Source: an uncultured Roseburia sp. (GTDB lineage Bacteria; Bacillota; Clostridia; Lachnospirales; Lachnospiraceae). From it: a DNA stretch of 64,000 bases. Every line of letters starts with the position of its first letter. Position 1 is the first letter of the stretch. The notes beneath the pieces are model-generated. The model did no database searches. It was not told the DNA's origin and saw nothing but the letters and a program-made list of their open reading frames with translations. Below, piece after piece: positions 52,890 through 61,047 of this stretch. The translations under genes and the position numbers were made by a program. The DNA is taken from assembly GCA_900756925.1 (NCBI GenBank), contig CAAELX010000041.1, positions 20,246-84,245 of the forward strand, read 5' to 3'.

Positions 52890-54023
52890 TTATTTTCGTT
52901 TTTCCTTTTCTGCCTTTATCGTATCCAGCATAATCTGTGCCGTTGACCGCCAGGTGAAACGGCTCATGATCTTCTCATGTGCGGCATCTGCGATCTGACT
53001 GTGGTACGCGCGGTCTGTGCATATTTTTCTGACCTGCTCTTTTACCTGATCTGAGTTTTCACACAGAAAACCATCCACGCCGTCTTTTAAAATATACTCA
53101 GGTCCCGGGGCACGCCTTGCCACAACCGGACATTCATAGTACATAGCCTCTAAGATCGCCATTCCGAAGATCTCAACACGGTTTAAGTTCACCATGGCAT
53201 CCGACATCCGGTAATATTTCCACACCTGGCTGTTCTCGATGCTCTCAATTCTTCGCACCGCATCCCGCAGTCCAAGTTCCCCAATCTTCTGCTCAAATTC
53301 CTGCTGCAGCTCCCCTTTTCCGATGGAGATCAGCCGGTAAGACGGATCCTTCCGATGCAGATCTGCAAAGATCTCTAGCATCTCGATTGGATGCTTCTCC
53401 TCAATCAGCCTTGCGAGGAAGAGCAGTACTTTCTGATCCGGCTGCAGGTTCAGCTTAGCGCGGAGCGCTGCCACATCCTCTTCTTTGTATTCCGCATGGA
53501 CTGCTGCAAGGTCGAGACAGCACGGTGCCACCACAACATGGGAAATCTGTTCTGCCTCCATCTGTTCCTTCACATTCGGCGTCTTCGCCATAACAGTCAT
53601 ATCCCGGTACAGACGGATATTCGGAATCATCAGGTCTAACAGTTTCTGCTTGATTTTACTGGTATTGTGGCTTCCGAGCGCGCCTACATATGGCAGGCAG
53701 ACGACATTCTGATCCCTGCACACTTTCCGGACGCGCTTGAAATTCATCTGGTTATCCGAAAAACAGATCACGCCATCCACATCCGGCGTGATAAAATCAC
53801 ACGGATGCATGGAATGAAATCCGAATGCCCTGCTGTGCAGATAATGCATGTGGAAGTTGTCCGCAAATTCCACGGTCTCATCCTCGTCCCCTGTGATAAA
53901 ACTGTAGAGATCTACGGTATGTCCCATTTCGGCAAGCGCCCTTCCAAGCCCCATATCCTGTGTATTATAAAAAATGCGATGGCTCTGATCTGTCATCCCC
54001 AGTGCGATAATCTGTATTTTCAT
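52890..54023 (-). CDS. Family 4 glycosyltransferase
   Basis: 377 residues, GT-B. The donor half shows VLLFLARLIEEKHPIEMLEIFAD and the E-x7-E motif in VEIFGMAILEAMYYECPVVA. The N-terminal half (ALGMTDQSHRIFYNTQDMGLGRALAEMGH) differs from its two GT4 neighbours, so it is not a recent duplicate. Stop codon adjoins the start of the following GT4 gene; an 80-bp gap separates it from the previous one. Acts in repeat-unit synthesis on the inner membrane face. Confidence 0.89.
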   Translation of the reverse strand: MKIQIIALGMTDQSHRIFYNTQDMGLGRALAEMGHTVDLYSFITGDEDETVEFADNFHMHYLHSRAFGFHSMHPCDFITPDVDGVICFSDNQMNFKRVRKVCRDQNVVCLPYVGALGSHNTSKIKQKLLDLMIPNIRLYRDMTVMAKTPNVKEQMEAEQISHVVVAPCCLDLAAVHAEYKEEDVAALRAKLNLQPDQKVLLFLARLIEEKHPIEMLEIFADLHRKDPSYRLISIGKGELQQEFEQKIGELGLRDAVRRIESIENSQVWKYYRMSDAMVNLNRVEIFGMAILEAMYYECPVVARRAPGPEYILKDGVDGFLCENSDQVKEQVRKICTDRAYHSQIADAAHEKIMSRFTWRSTAQIMLDTIKAEKEKRK

Positions 54024-54103
54024 CCAATCCTTCCTTCTTTTCCTGTCTCATGTTTTCCGTCCGCAGTTCCTGCATGGTATCTGTGCATCGTTTTCTCCCG
54101 GAT

Positions 54104-55294
54104 TTACATAATCTTATGGTAAATCTCTTCCAGAATCCGGTAATTATCCTCCGGCTTTAAGCGCTTCTCATAAAATGTCTTTGCATTCTGCTTCATTTTC
54201 GCGATATCCATCGTGTTATATTTCAGAATTTTAGCCGCGAGGTCGTCCGGGGAATCATAGATGAACTTGATTCCGGTCACACCCTCCTCCACCATGTTCG
54301 CGAGGTTGCCGACATTTCCGGCAATCACCGGAACCGCATTCGAATATGCCTCCGCAATCGTCATGGCAAACGCTTCATAACACTGGGATGCCATAATGAC
54401 CGCCTTCGCGCCGCGGTACTTTTCCTGCACCTTCGCCTTGTCTAAGTACCCTGCGAACTTCACATTGCTCATATTGTGCTCCTTAATATAAGCTTTCATT
54501 TCCGCCATCATTGGGCCATCTCCCGCTACGATCAGCTTCTGATCCGGGATTTTTTCGAATGCCTTCACAACCACATCAATGCCCTTTAACGCTTCCACAC
54601 GTCCGACTACCAGAAAGTAATCGCCCGCCTTTTGCACTTCCCCGGAGATTCCCTCCTGAAAGGTGAAGTTCGGCTTGATATAGACCTTCTTCATATCTAC
54701 GATCTGTTTTCCACCCTCGTTTAAACGGCTTAACTTCTCCCGGTTGAACTCCGTCAGGCAGATGAAGTTCACCTTCCGGTAAGTGCCGAGCATCCGATGA
54801 ATTTTCAGGATCGCCGCGCTCACAAACGTCTGCGCTTTGCTGCCGCGGTAACAGCCGTATTTTAAGGAGCACTGCAAGCCCTTCTCGGAACATTCCTCAC
54901 AAATTCTGTCTCCCCGGAAATAGGAACCTGCCGGACAAAGCATCCGGAAATTGTGTAAAGTCTGTACAACCGGAACATGGCAGTGAAACGCCGCATAAAA
55001 TACAGACGGGCTCACCACCATCAGTGTGTTGTGCACATGCACAATGTCTATTTTATTTTCCCGGATGAGCTTCTTCACCTCCCGGTACGTTTTGAAAGAA
55101 TACACTGCCGTAAACGGGATCAGAAGCTTCTGGAACGCGTTCATTGTCTTCAGCTCATCATTGTTCCTGCTGTAGGAAAATACTTCGTTGCCGTTCATCT
55201 CGAGCAGCTTCTTCTCGTTGGCGACAACGACATCCTCCCCGCCCGGAATCTGATAGGCATTGTGAACTTGTAAAATTCTCAGTTTCTTTTCCAT
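54104..55294 (-). CDS. Family 4 glycosyltransferase
   Basis: 396 residues, GT-B. Acceptor half: LQVHNAYQIPGGEDVVVANEKK, with a Cys-rich insert (CPAGSYFRGDRICEECSEKGLQCSLKYGCYRG, five Cys) that is common in this subgroup and may bind zinc. Donor half: FLVVGRVEALKGIDVVVKAFE and QCYEAFAMTIAEAYSNAVP (E-x7-E). Start codon follows the Wzy-like stop directly (TAAATG). Retaining enzyme; sugar unknown. Confidence 0.9.
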   Translation of the reverse strand: MEKKLRILQVHNAYQIPGGEDVVVANEKKLLEMNGNEVFSYSRNNDELKTMNAFQKLLIPFTAVYSFKTYREVKKLIRENKIDIVHVHNTLMVVSPSVFYAAFHCHVPVVQTLHNFRMLCPAGSYFRGDRICEECSEKGLQCSLKYGCYRGSKAQTFVSAAILKIHRMLGTYRKVNFICLTEFNREKLSRLNEGGKQIVDMKKVYIKPNFTFQEGISGEVQKAGDYFLVVGRVEALKGIDVVVKAFEKIPDQKLIVAGDGPMMAEMKAYIKEHNMSNVKFAGYLDKAKVQEKYRGAKAVIMASQCYEAFAMTIAEAYSNAVPVIAGNVGNLANMVEEGVTGIKFIYDSPDDLAAKILKYNTMDIAKMKQNAKTFYEKRLKPEDNYRILEEIYHKIM

Positions 55295-56443
55295 TTATAC
55301 TCTGTTCTCCCTTATCTGATACTCTTTGTAAACGAGGTTCGCCGTCAGCAGAATGAACGGATTTAAGATTGGGTTCATCGGTGACTGTTCTAATACGGCA
55401 TAGATTGCGAAGATCGTGAAAAATATAATCTCCCGGTAGTTTTTCTCCCGGTACAGCTTCCACTGGCTTTTTGTTGCCAAGTAAACAAACAGCAGGGTGA
55501 TCACCGCACCGCAGCTGATAAATAAATACATATATAAATTGTCAATTGTCGTATAATTCATATCCCAGAAGATATTCACCGTCTTCGGGAAAAGCGTTGT
55601 GCCAAATGCCCGGTAATAATTGTTCGTGATCTCAATACGTCCGCTTAACATCCGGTTGATCTTAAATAGGATTGGGTTTGTGATCTGATAAATCAGCATG
55701 AAAAAGAGGCTGATTCCGAACACCCCCGCCGTCACAAACGTCATCAGACCGAAATATTTCTTATAGCTCCACACTTTGTCAAGTGCGATAAGAAACCACA
55801 TCAGGAAAAAGACAATAAATCCGGTTCTGCAGTAAGTCGCGCGGAAAGCAAGCACGCACACTGCCGTACTCACAAGGAAATACTTCAAATTCAGCCTGTC
55901 ATACTCGATATACAGCACGATCGCAATCGTGACAAAAATCATATAATAAGCCGCATTCGACTTAATATAACCGAATCCGTAAACGGCATAGGAGCTGAAA
56001 TCCGTGCCGATCGCCTCGTTCGCCTGCATGTCAAAAAGCCCGACACATGAGAGCAGGAGCATAAGGAGGATCCCGACGATCCTGATCCCGACCGTTGCCT
56101 TCATCAGAAGGTCAAACCGTACATTCTTAAGTCCCCACAGGGAGAGTGTGATAAAGAGCACATTCTTCTCCCCGACTCTCAGCCAGCAGATTGCACTGAT
56201 CGCAAGCATCAGGTACAGGATCACAAATTCCCGCATCGTGTACTTTGTCGTGCATACTTTGATGCCAAGGCAGCCGAGTGCAAGCACGAATGCAATCTTG
56301 AAAAACATTTCATAGCTGACATAGCCGAACGCCTTGATCACAACCATGATCCCGTAGTACACGCAAAAGCTGATCGTTCCAAACAATTCAAGCCACTCTG
56401 TATTCTGTTTTAAGTCTGTCATTTTTTTCTGAATCGCATTCAT
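55295..56443 (-). CDS. Wzy-like polysaccharide polymerase
   Basis: 382 residues with about ten hydrophobic helices and one larger extracytoplasmic loop containing Arg and Asn (RMLSGRIEITNNYYRAFGTTLF near residue 275), a layout typical of O-antigen polymerases. Primary sequence is poorly conserved in this class, so the call rests on topology and on its place between GT4 genes and a Wzz-like protein. Joins lipid-linked repeat units outside the membrane. Confidence 0.72.
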   Translation of the reverse strand: MNAIQKKMTDLKQNTEWLELFGTISFCVYYGIMVVIKAFGYVSYEMFFKIAFVLALGCLGIKVCTTKYTMREFVILYLMLAISAICWLRVGEKNVLFITLSLWGLKNVRFDLLMKATVGIRIVGILLMLLLSCVGLFDMQANEAIGTDFSSYAVYGFGYIKSNAAYYMIFVTIAIVLYIEYDRLNLKYFLVSTAVCVLAFRATYCRTGFIVFFLMWFLIALDKVWSYKKYFGLMTFVTAGVFGISLFFMLIYQITNPILFKINRMLSGRIEITNNYYRAFGTTLFPKTVNIFWDMNYTTIDNLYMYLFISCGAVITLLFVYLATKSQWKLYREKNYREIIFFTIFAIYAVLEQSPMNPILNPFILLTANLVYKEYQIRENRV

Positions 56444-56449
56444 TCCCTG

Positions 56450-57217
56450 TTACTCCAAACTGTAAATCAGATACCGGTCCGCACTCGCTGCCAGCACGAA
56501 CCCATATGCTTCCATGTCATCCGGCAGCGGAACCGCTTCCGGGTTAAATACAATGTAATGGCATCCATACGCCTTCGCCTGGTCATGGATTGCCTGATAA
56601 TCCCGGTTCTCCTCGTGGAGCAGCTGATACAGTTCCAACTGTTCCGCTGTCGGATTATTCATAAAGCCCCAGATATTGCGCCCGTAAAACAGGCCAATAT
56701 GGGAGGTGTACTGTCTGATATAGCAGACCAGCTCATCCGGCACGATCACCATGCAGTCCCCGCCGTTCGTCAGGGTAAGGATCTCATCGCAGACATCAAT
56801 CGCAACCTGCGGGATCTGGTAATCATTCTCCGGTTTGCAATAAGTCTCCCCGTTGAAGAAGAAAAATCCGGTCTTCGCAATCACAATACAGAGCACTCCG
56901 ACTGCCACCAGACGAAGCAACCTTTTTGAGATCAGTCCGACTGCATCGGTCAGCACAAGCGCGATCGTTGCCACAACCGGAAGAATCCAGAACAGTCTCC
57001 AGTAGACACCGCTCATAAAATGTTCCCCGATCACCTTGTATACAACCGGGTTAAACAGAAAGACCATTGCAACCGCACAAAAGGTGAACAGCTTCCTTCT
57101 TTCCTTCCCCCTGATGAGGCAGACGATTAAGGCAGCGCAAAAGCACACCCACACCAGCCATCCGCTCCCAATAAAGGAGTTAAAATTTTCTATCACTTTC
57201 ATCCAGGCTTCTCTCAT
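56450..57217 (-). CDS. Membrane protein of unknown function paired with a DUF6077-like protein
   Basis: 255 residues. Four hydrophobic helices in the N-terminal 130 residues (GWLVWVCFCAALIVCLI, LFTFCAVAMVFLFNPVVYKV, LFWILPVVATIALVLTDAV, LLRLVAVGVLCIVIAKTGF), then a soluble extracytoplasmic domain (about 130-255, CDEILTLTNGGDCMVIVPDE). It lies 8 bp after the preceding membrane protein, and the two together look like the halves of one larger GT-C-like protein. No stretch of shared frame joins them, so they may be a natural split. Confidence 0.6.
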   Translation of the reverse strand: MREAWMKVIENFNSFIGSGWLVWVCFCAALIVCLIRGKERRKLFTFCAVAMVFLFNPVVYKVIGEHFMSGVYWRLFWILPVVATIALVLTDAVGLISKRLLRLVAVGVLCIVIAKTGFFFFNGETYCKPENDYQIPQVAIDVCDEILTLTNGGDCMVIVPDELVCYIRQYTSHIGLFYGRNIWGFMNNPTAEQLELYQLLHEENRDYQAIHDQAKAYGCHYIVFNPEAVPLPDDMEAYGFVLAASADRYLIYSLE

Positions 57218-57225
57218 CTTCTACC

Positions 57226-58302
57226 TCAGAAATATACTTTTAATAATTGCCAGAAAAACAGGTAACAGAGCAGCCATATGGCACTTGGAATAGCTGTGCA
57301 CCAGATTTTTACTGTCTTTCCCACACCGCCCCGGTGTATCAGGTTCACAACACCTCCGACTGCGATCACAACCGGAACCGTTGAGATTCCAATCCCGGAC
57401 GCTAAGCACGCCGCACAGGCTGCCACTGCGGTCAGTGCATACCATACCTGCTTTTCCTCTTTTTCCAACAGCTCACAGATCAGGTAAAAAGCTGCCGGCA
57501 GTAACAGTGCTGCCACCAGTGCCTTTCCCTGCCAGATGCGAAGCAGCATTACCGCAGAAACGGTGTGTGTGGAGCTGTATCCGTAGATATGCAAAGCACT
57601 CACCAGAATTAGGAAAATAGCAGTCTTTTCTATATCTTTTTTAAAAAACAAAAGTCCCATCAGGGCATATACCACATAACAGAGCGGGATCAGAAACAAC
57701 GGGAGATATTTGTGTGACAGAATCGCCGGAGCGACCCCGCTTGCCTTGCTCACATATGCCACAAACATCGTCCACGGCGATGTCATATCCTTGCGGACCT
57801 CCCCCATATCCCAGTAGGAAATCTTCCCATTCACCGGATTATAGGTGTACATCATTCCCTGCTCCACCGCCATGACTTCTTCTGTCACGAATCTTGAATC
57901 ATCGTCATCGATATGCTGATAATTACTCATCAGACCAGCCTGTGCGCCGATCAGAAGAACCGCTCCCAGGATAAAAAGCCCTGTGACAGCACTCAATGCT
58001 TCGGGCTTTTCCCATACAAGGGAGCTGTATGTTCCCACAAAAAGAACCACCGCTAATATACACAGTACCAATAACAGCACCGTATAGCACCCGAAGAAAA
58101 GTGTAAATGACATTCTCCGAAGCACCATTGGGACAAGCAGAACCTGCGCTGCTGCCATCATCGTCAGAAATCCTGTCAGCCATGAAAATGCAATATATTT
58201 GATTTTCCGGTTCACACCTGCCGCATTTGCCCACATTGTCCCGATCAGAACCGGGATGATCACGAGAAGCTGTATCAGCAGAATCAGGCTCTTAATTTCC
58301 AT
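57226..58302 (-). CDS. DUF6077-like polytopic membrane protein
   Basis: About 358 residues from MEIKSLILLI (58302, overlapping the Wzz-like stop by 11 bp); ATG 58317 is an alternative. Roughly nine helices; the extracytoplasmic loop HIDDDDSRFVTEEVMAVEQG has four consecutive Asp and could be an active-site acidic loop as in GT-C enzymes. Probably involved in modifying or polymerising the lipid-linked sugar. The family name is from memory of similar Lachnospiraceae proteins and is tentative. Confidence 0.58.
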   Translation of the reverse strand: MEIKSLILLIQLLVIIPVLIGTMWANAAGVNRKIKYIAFSWLTGFLTMMAAAQVLLVPMVLRRMSFTLFFGCYTVLLLVLCILAVVLFVGTYSSLVWEKPEALSAVTGLFILGAVLLIGAQAGLMSNYQHIDDDDSRFVTEEVMAVEQGMMYTYNPVNGKISYWDMGEVRKDMTSPWTMFVAYVSKASGVAPAILSHKYLPLFLIPLCYVVYALMGLLFFKKDIEKTAIFLILVSALHIYGYSSTHTVSAVMLLRIWQGKALVAALLLPAAFYLICELLEKEEKQVWYALTAVAACAACLASGIGISTVPVVIAVGGVVNLIHRGGVGKTVKIWCTAIPSAIWLLCYLFFWQLLKVYF

Positions 58303-59572
58303 ATACAACGACTCCATCTACTCTGACTGCACTATTGTCAAGTGTTGTCTCAATCTCATACAAATCTGTTCCCGTGATCTCTGTGCGCCTGCATCCAACT
58401 ACGGTTCTGTCACAGAGCTGTGCCACTGCATAGGCATCCGCACATCCTTTCAGATCCGGTGCATTCACGATCACGCGGTCGTATTCCTCCTCTTTCTTTG
58501 CAAGGAACGTGGCAAGTGTCTTCGATGCCATCAGCTCTTTTCCGTTTTCTGCTAAGACACTGCGGCTGATCACAGACACGCCATCCTCCAGCACAGATGC
58601 CTTCACAGCATCCTCCTTTGCTGCTCCTGCCAGATAACGGCTGAATCCGTCATCCGCTGCCGCTGCATCTGCCGCGAGGTCTACTAACAGTGTCTTATAT
58701 TCCATCTTCGCATATACTTTTGCAAGATCATATGCCCCATCCGCATGCTTTGCCCCAAACGGCAGGTAAGCGATACTCTCACGCTCTTTCTTCTCTTTGT
58801 CCAGATAGAAAAACGCTTTTTTGAATGCATCCTCTCTGTCTTTCTTATGAACGAACGCGATCACTGGTGCCTTCATCTTCTGCTCAATCTCTTTTGCGGT
58901 CTTAGAAACCGTTCCGACCAGATAGATCCCCGATACCACAAGTACTCCTAACAGCAGTCCCAGGAAAATGCCCGCCAGTGCCCCCTTTACGGTCGCTGCC
59001 ACAAGGTCTTTCGTTGTCGTGGCAGTATCTGCGGATGCCTGCGTGTAAGTCGTGGTGTACGGCTCACTTAAAATAGTCACTGCATCTGTCCCAAGATAAT
59101 TGTCATACATCTTCTTCTGGCTGTCTAACAGCTCCTGCATCAGCGCAATTGCATCGGCATCTGTCTCCACCGTCACATCCCCGTAAGTTTCCGGGTATGC
59201 AATATAGAGATTTAACACGCTTGTCACGATGCTGTTGCTGTAACCGAACATTTTCACATATTCCTGATAGGTCATCGTATGTCCGCTATCTTCTAAGAAC
59301 GATTCATAAGCACCATTACTTAAAGCGATCTGCTGCAGATCATACATACGCTCTGTGATACTTGCATCATTATACTGGCTGACGAAAAAGGCTCCGTTTG
59401 CCTGCTGCAGCTCTTCGTAATAGACGACACTCGGCTGTGTGTTCTTATATCCGTACGCCCCGGCAACAAGTCCAACCGCAAGCGCACAGATCAGTAATAC
59501 TACCCAGTGTTTCAAATTATATTTTGCGATCTCGAGGAGGCTGTACTCCTCTTCGTATTTTCTGTTTTCCAT
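58292..59572 (-). CDS. Wzz-like chain-length protein fused to a degenerate tyrosine-kinase domain
   Basis: 426 residues from MENRKYEEEY (59572, AAAGGA 10 bp upstream). Helix 1 (WVVLLICALAVGLVAGAYG), an extracytoplasmic Wzz domain (about 50-180), helix 2 (GALAGIFLGLLLGVLVVSGIYLVG), then a cytoplasmic domain of BY-kinase shape (about 230-426). The kinase domain keeps KTLLVDLAADAA (Walker A'-like) and DRVIVNAPDLKG (Walker B-like). The P-loop is replaced by LPFGAKHADGAYDLA with no GKS/T, and there is no C-terminal Tyr cluster. It therefore looks catalytically dead. Expected to set polymer length with Wzy. Confidence 0.78.
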   Translation of the reverse strand: MENRKYEEEYSLLEIAKYNLKHWVVLLICALAVGLVAGAYGYKNTQPSVVYYEELQQANGAFFVSQYNDASITERMYDLQQIALSNGAYESFLEDSGHTMTYQEYVKMFGYSNSIVTSVLNLYIAYPETYGDVTVETDADAIALMQELLDSQKKMYDNYLGTDAVTILSEPYTTTYTQASADTATTTKDLVAATVKGALAGIFLGLLLGVLVVSGIYLVGTVSKTAKEIEQKMKAPVIAFVHKKDREDAFKKAFFYLDKEKKERESIAYLPFGAKHADGAYDLAKVYAKMEYKTLLVDLAADAAAADDGFSRYLAGAAKEDAVKASVLEDGVSVISRSVLAENGKELMASKTLATFLAKKEEEYDRVIVNAPDLKGCADAYAVAQLCDRTVVGCRRTEITGTDLYEIETTLDNSAVRVDGVVVYGN

Positions 59573-59605
59573 AAACTGGCTATCCTTTCTGCTTCCATCC
59601 ATTTC

Positions 59606-61027
59606 TTATTTTCCGGTATGCTTGAACACTGCCCCGACGGTCTTAAGAAGAATCTTGACATCCAGGCTTAATGACCAGTTGTCAATATACTCCAGGTCAA
59701 GCTTCACAACATCCTCAAAATCTTCGATATCATTGCGCCCGCTGACCTGCCAGAGTCCTGTGATGCCCGGCTTTGCACTGAGTCTTCTCTTATGATAAGA
59801 CTTGTACTGCACGAACTCGTCAAGTGTTGGCGGTCTAGTTCCTACCAGGCTCATGTCACCTTTTAACACATTGAAAAACTGTGGAAATTCGTCGATGCTC
59901 GTCTTGCGGATGAACTTTCCGACCTTCGTCACCCTCGGATCATTTTCCATCTTGAACATCAGTCCGTCCATCTCGTTCTGCTTCATGAGTTCCGCTTTTC
60001 TCGCCTCCGCATCCACATACATCGAGCGGAACTTATACATATAGAAATATCTTCCGTTCCTGCCGACACGCTTTTGTTTGAAAATGAGTGGCCCCGGCGA
60101 TTCGATCAAAAGCGGCGGTGCGATGATGATACCGATGATCACAGTGAAGACGATGCCTACCAGGCTTCCCACAATGTCCATCAGACGCTTCATCAATATT
60201 TTTCTGTAATCGTAATAATTATTATAGAAGGAAATAACCGGGATATCTCCCATGGAATCCAGCGCCACATTAAAATCTTTGAAACGGTTTAAGATCTCCA
60301 CGGTCAGGTGGACTCTTGCCCCCATGTTTTCAAATTCCATGACGACGTTATAAAGAGATTCCCCTGTATCATAGGGTACACTGATAAAGATCTCATCCAC
60401 GATCTGTTTTCTCGCATACTCTAACATATCATCGTATCCGGCAACAACCGGCACTCCACAGATCTCTTTTCCAATCAGGTAATCATCCACAATGATAATT
60501 CCCGTAATGCGCTTCGTCCATTCCCGCTCCTTTGCGACAGATTTCAAAATATCCTCCGCGCGGTCCACGGTTGTTAAAAGTAGCATCTGGCTTGTCGATG
60601 CCTTATTCTTATATACGGACAGCAGATACTTCTTCAGTAACAGATGTGCCGCATACATGAGGCAGACATTTACCAGTACGGTTGCGAAGGAAATGCCTCG
60701 TGACATCGGCGATGTCTCATGTCTGGCAAACTCAATCATGGAGATAATTGCTGCAAGCAGGATGTTCATCTTCACGACCGCCTTAAGCTCCTCTAATTTT
60801 CCGCGCTGCATATATTTCTCATTGTAGTTGAAGAATACAACAATGACGGCATATGCCACGATCAGGATTCCGAAGTCACCTGACAGCTCTGCAAGCATTC
60901 TCGCAAAGGATACACCCCTGTATAACTGATACCAGAACAGTCCAGCTAAAAAGTAGCTGGCAATCATACAGATGGTATCAAGTGCCAATAATATTAAATT
61001 CTGTATTTTATCTTTCTGCTGATACAC
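59606..61027 (-). CDS. WbaP-like undecaprenyl-phosphate sugar-1-phosphate transferase
   Basis: 473 residues. Four N-terminal helices and a CoA-binding-like Rossmann domain (about 140-270) precede a membrane-embedded monotopic phosphoglycosyltransferase domain (about 275-473: KRLMDIVGSLVGIVFTVI, KQKRVGRNGRYFYMYKFRSM, VGTRPPTLDEF, KPGITGLWQVSGRND). It starts repeat-unit synthesis by placing a sugar phosphate on undecaprenyl phosphate. First enzyme of the pathway, encoded between the Wzz-like gene and the large GT2 gene. Confidence 0.93.
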   Translation of the reverse strand: MYQQKDKIQNLILLALDTICMIASYFLAGLFWYQLYRGVSFARMLAELSGDFGILIVAYAVIVVFFNYNEKYMQRGKLEELKAVVKMNILLAAIISMIEFARHETSPMSRGISFATVLVNVCLMYAAHLLLKKYLLSVYKNKASTSQMLLLTTVDRAEDILKSVAKEREWTKRITGIIIVDDYLIGKEICGVPVVAGYDDMLEYARKQIVDEIFISVPYDTGESLYNVVMEFENMGARVHLTVEILNRFKDFNVALDSMGDIPVISFYNNYYDYRKILMKRLMDIVGSLVGIVFTVIIGIIIAPPLLIESPGPLIFKQKRVGRNGRYFYMYKFRSMYVDAEARKAELMKQNEMDGLMFKMENDPRVTKVGKFIRKTSIDEFPQFFNVLKGDMSLVGTRPPTLDEFVQYKSYHKRRLSAKPGITGLWQVSGRNDIEDFEDVVKLDLEYIDNWSLSLDVKILLKTVGAVFKHTGK

Positions 61028-61047
61028 TTATCTGCTTTCCTTTCCCT

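Noticed and set aside
56450-58302. The two adjacent membrane-protein genes as one gene broken by a frameshift
   Set aside because: Each has its own start in a sensible position, the junction is 8 bp with a clear stop, and no homologous overlap of frames is visible. A natural split is equally likely.
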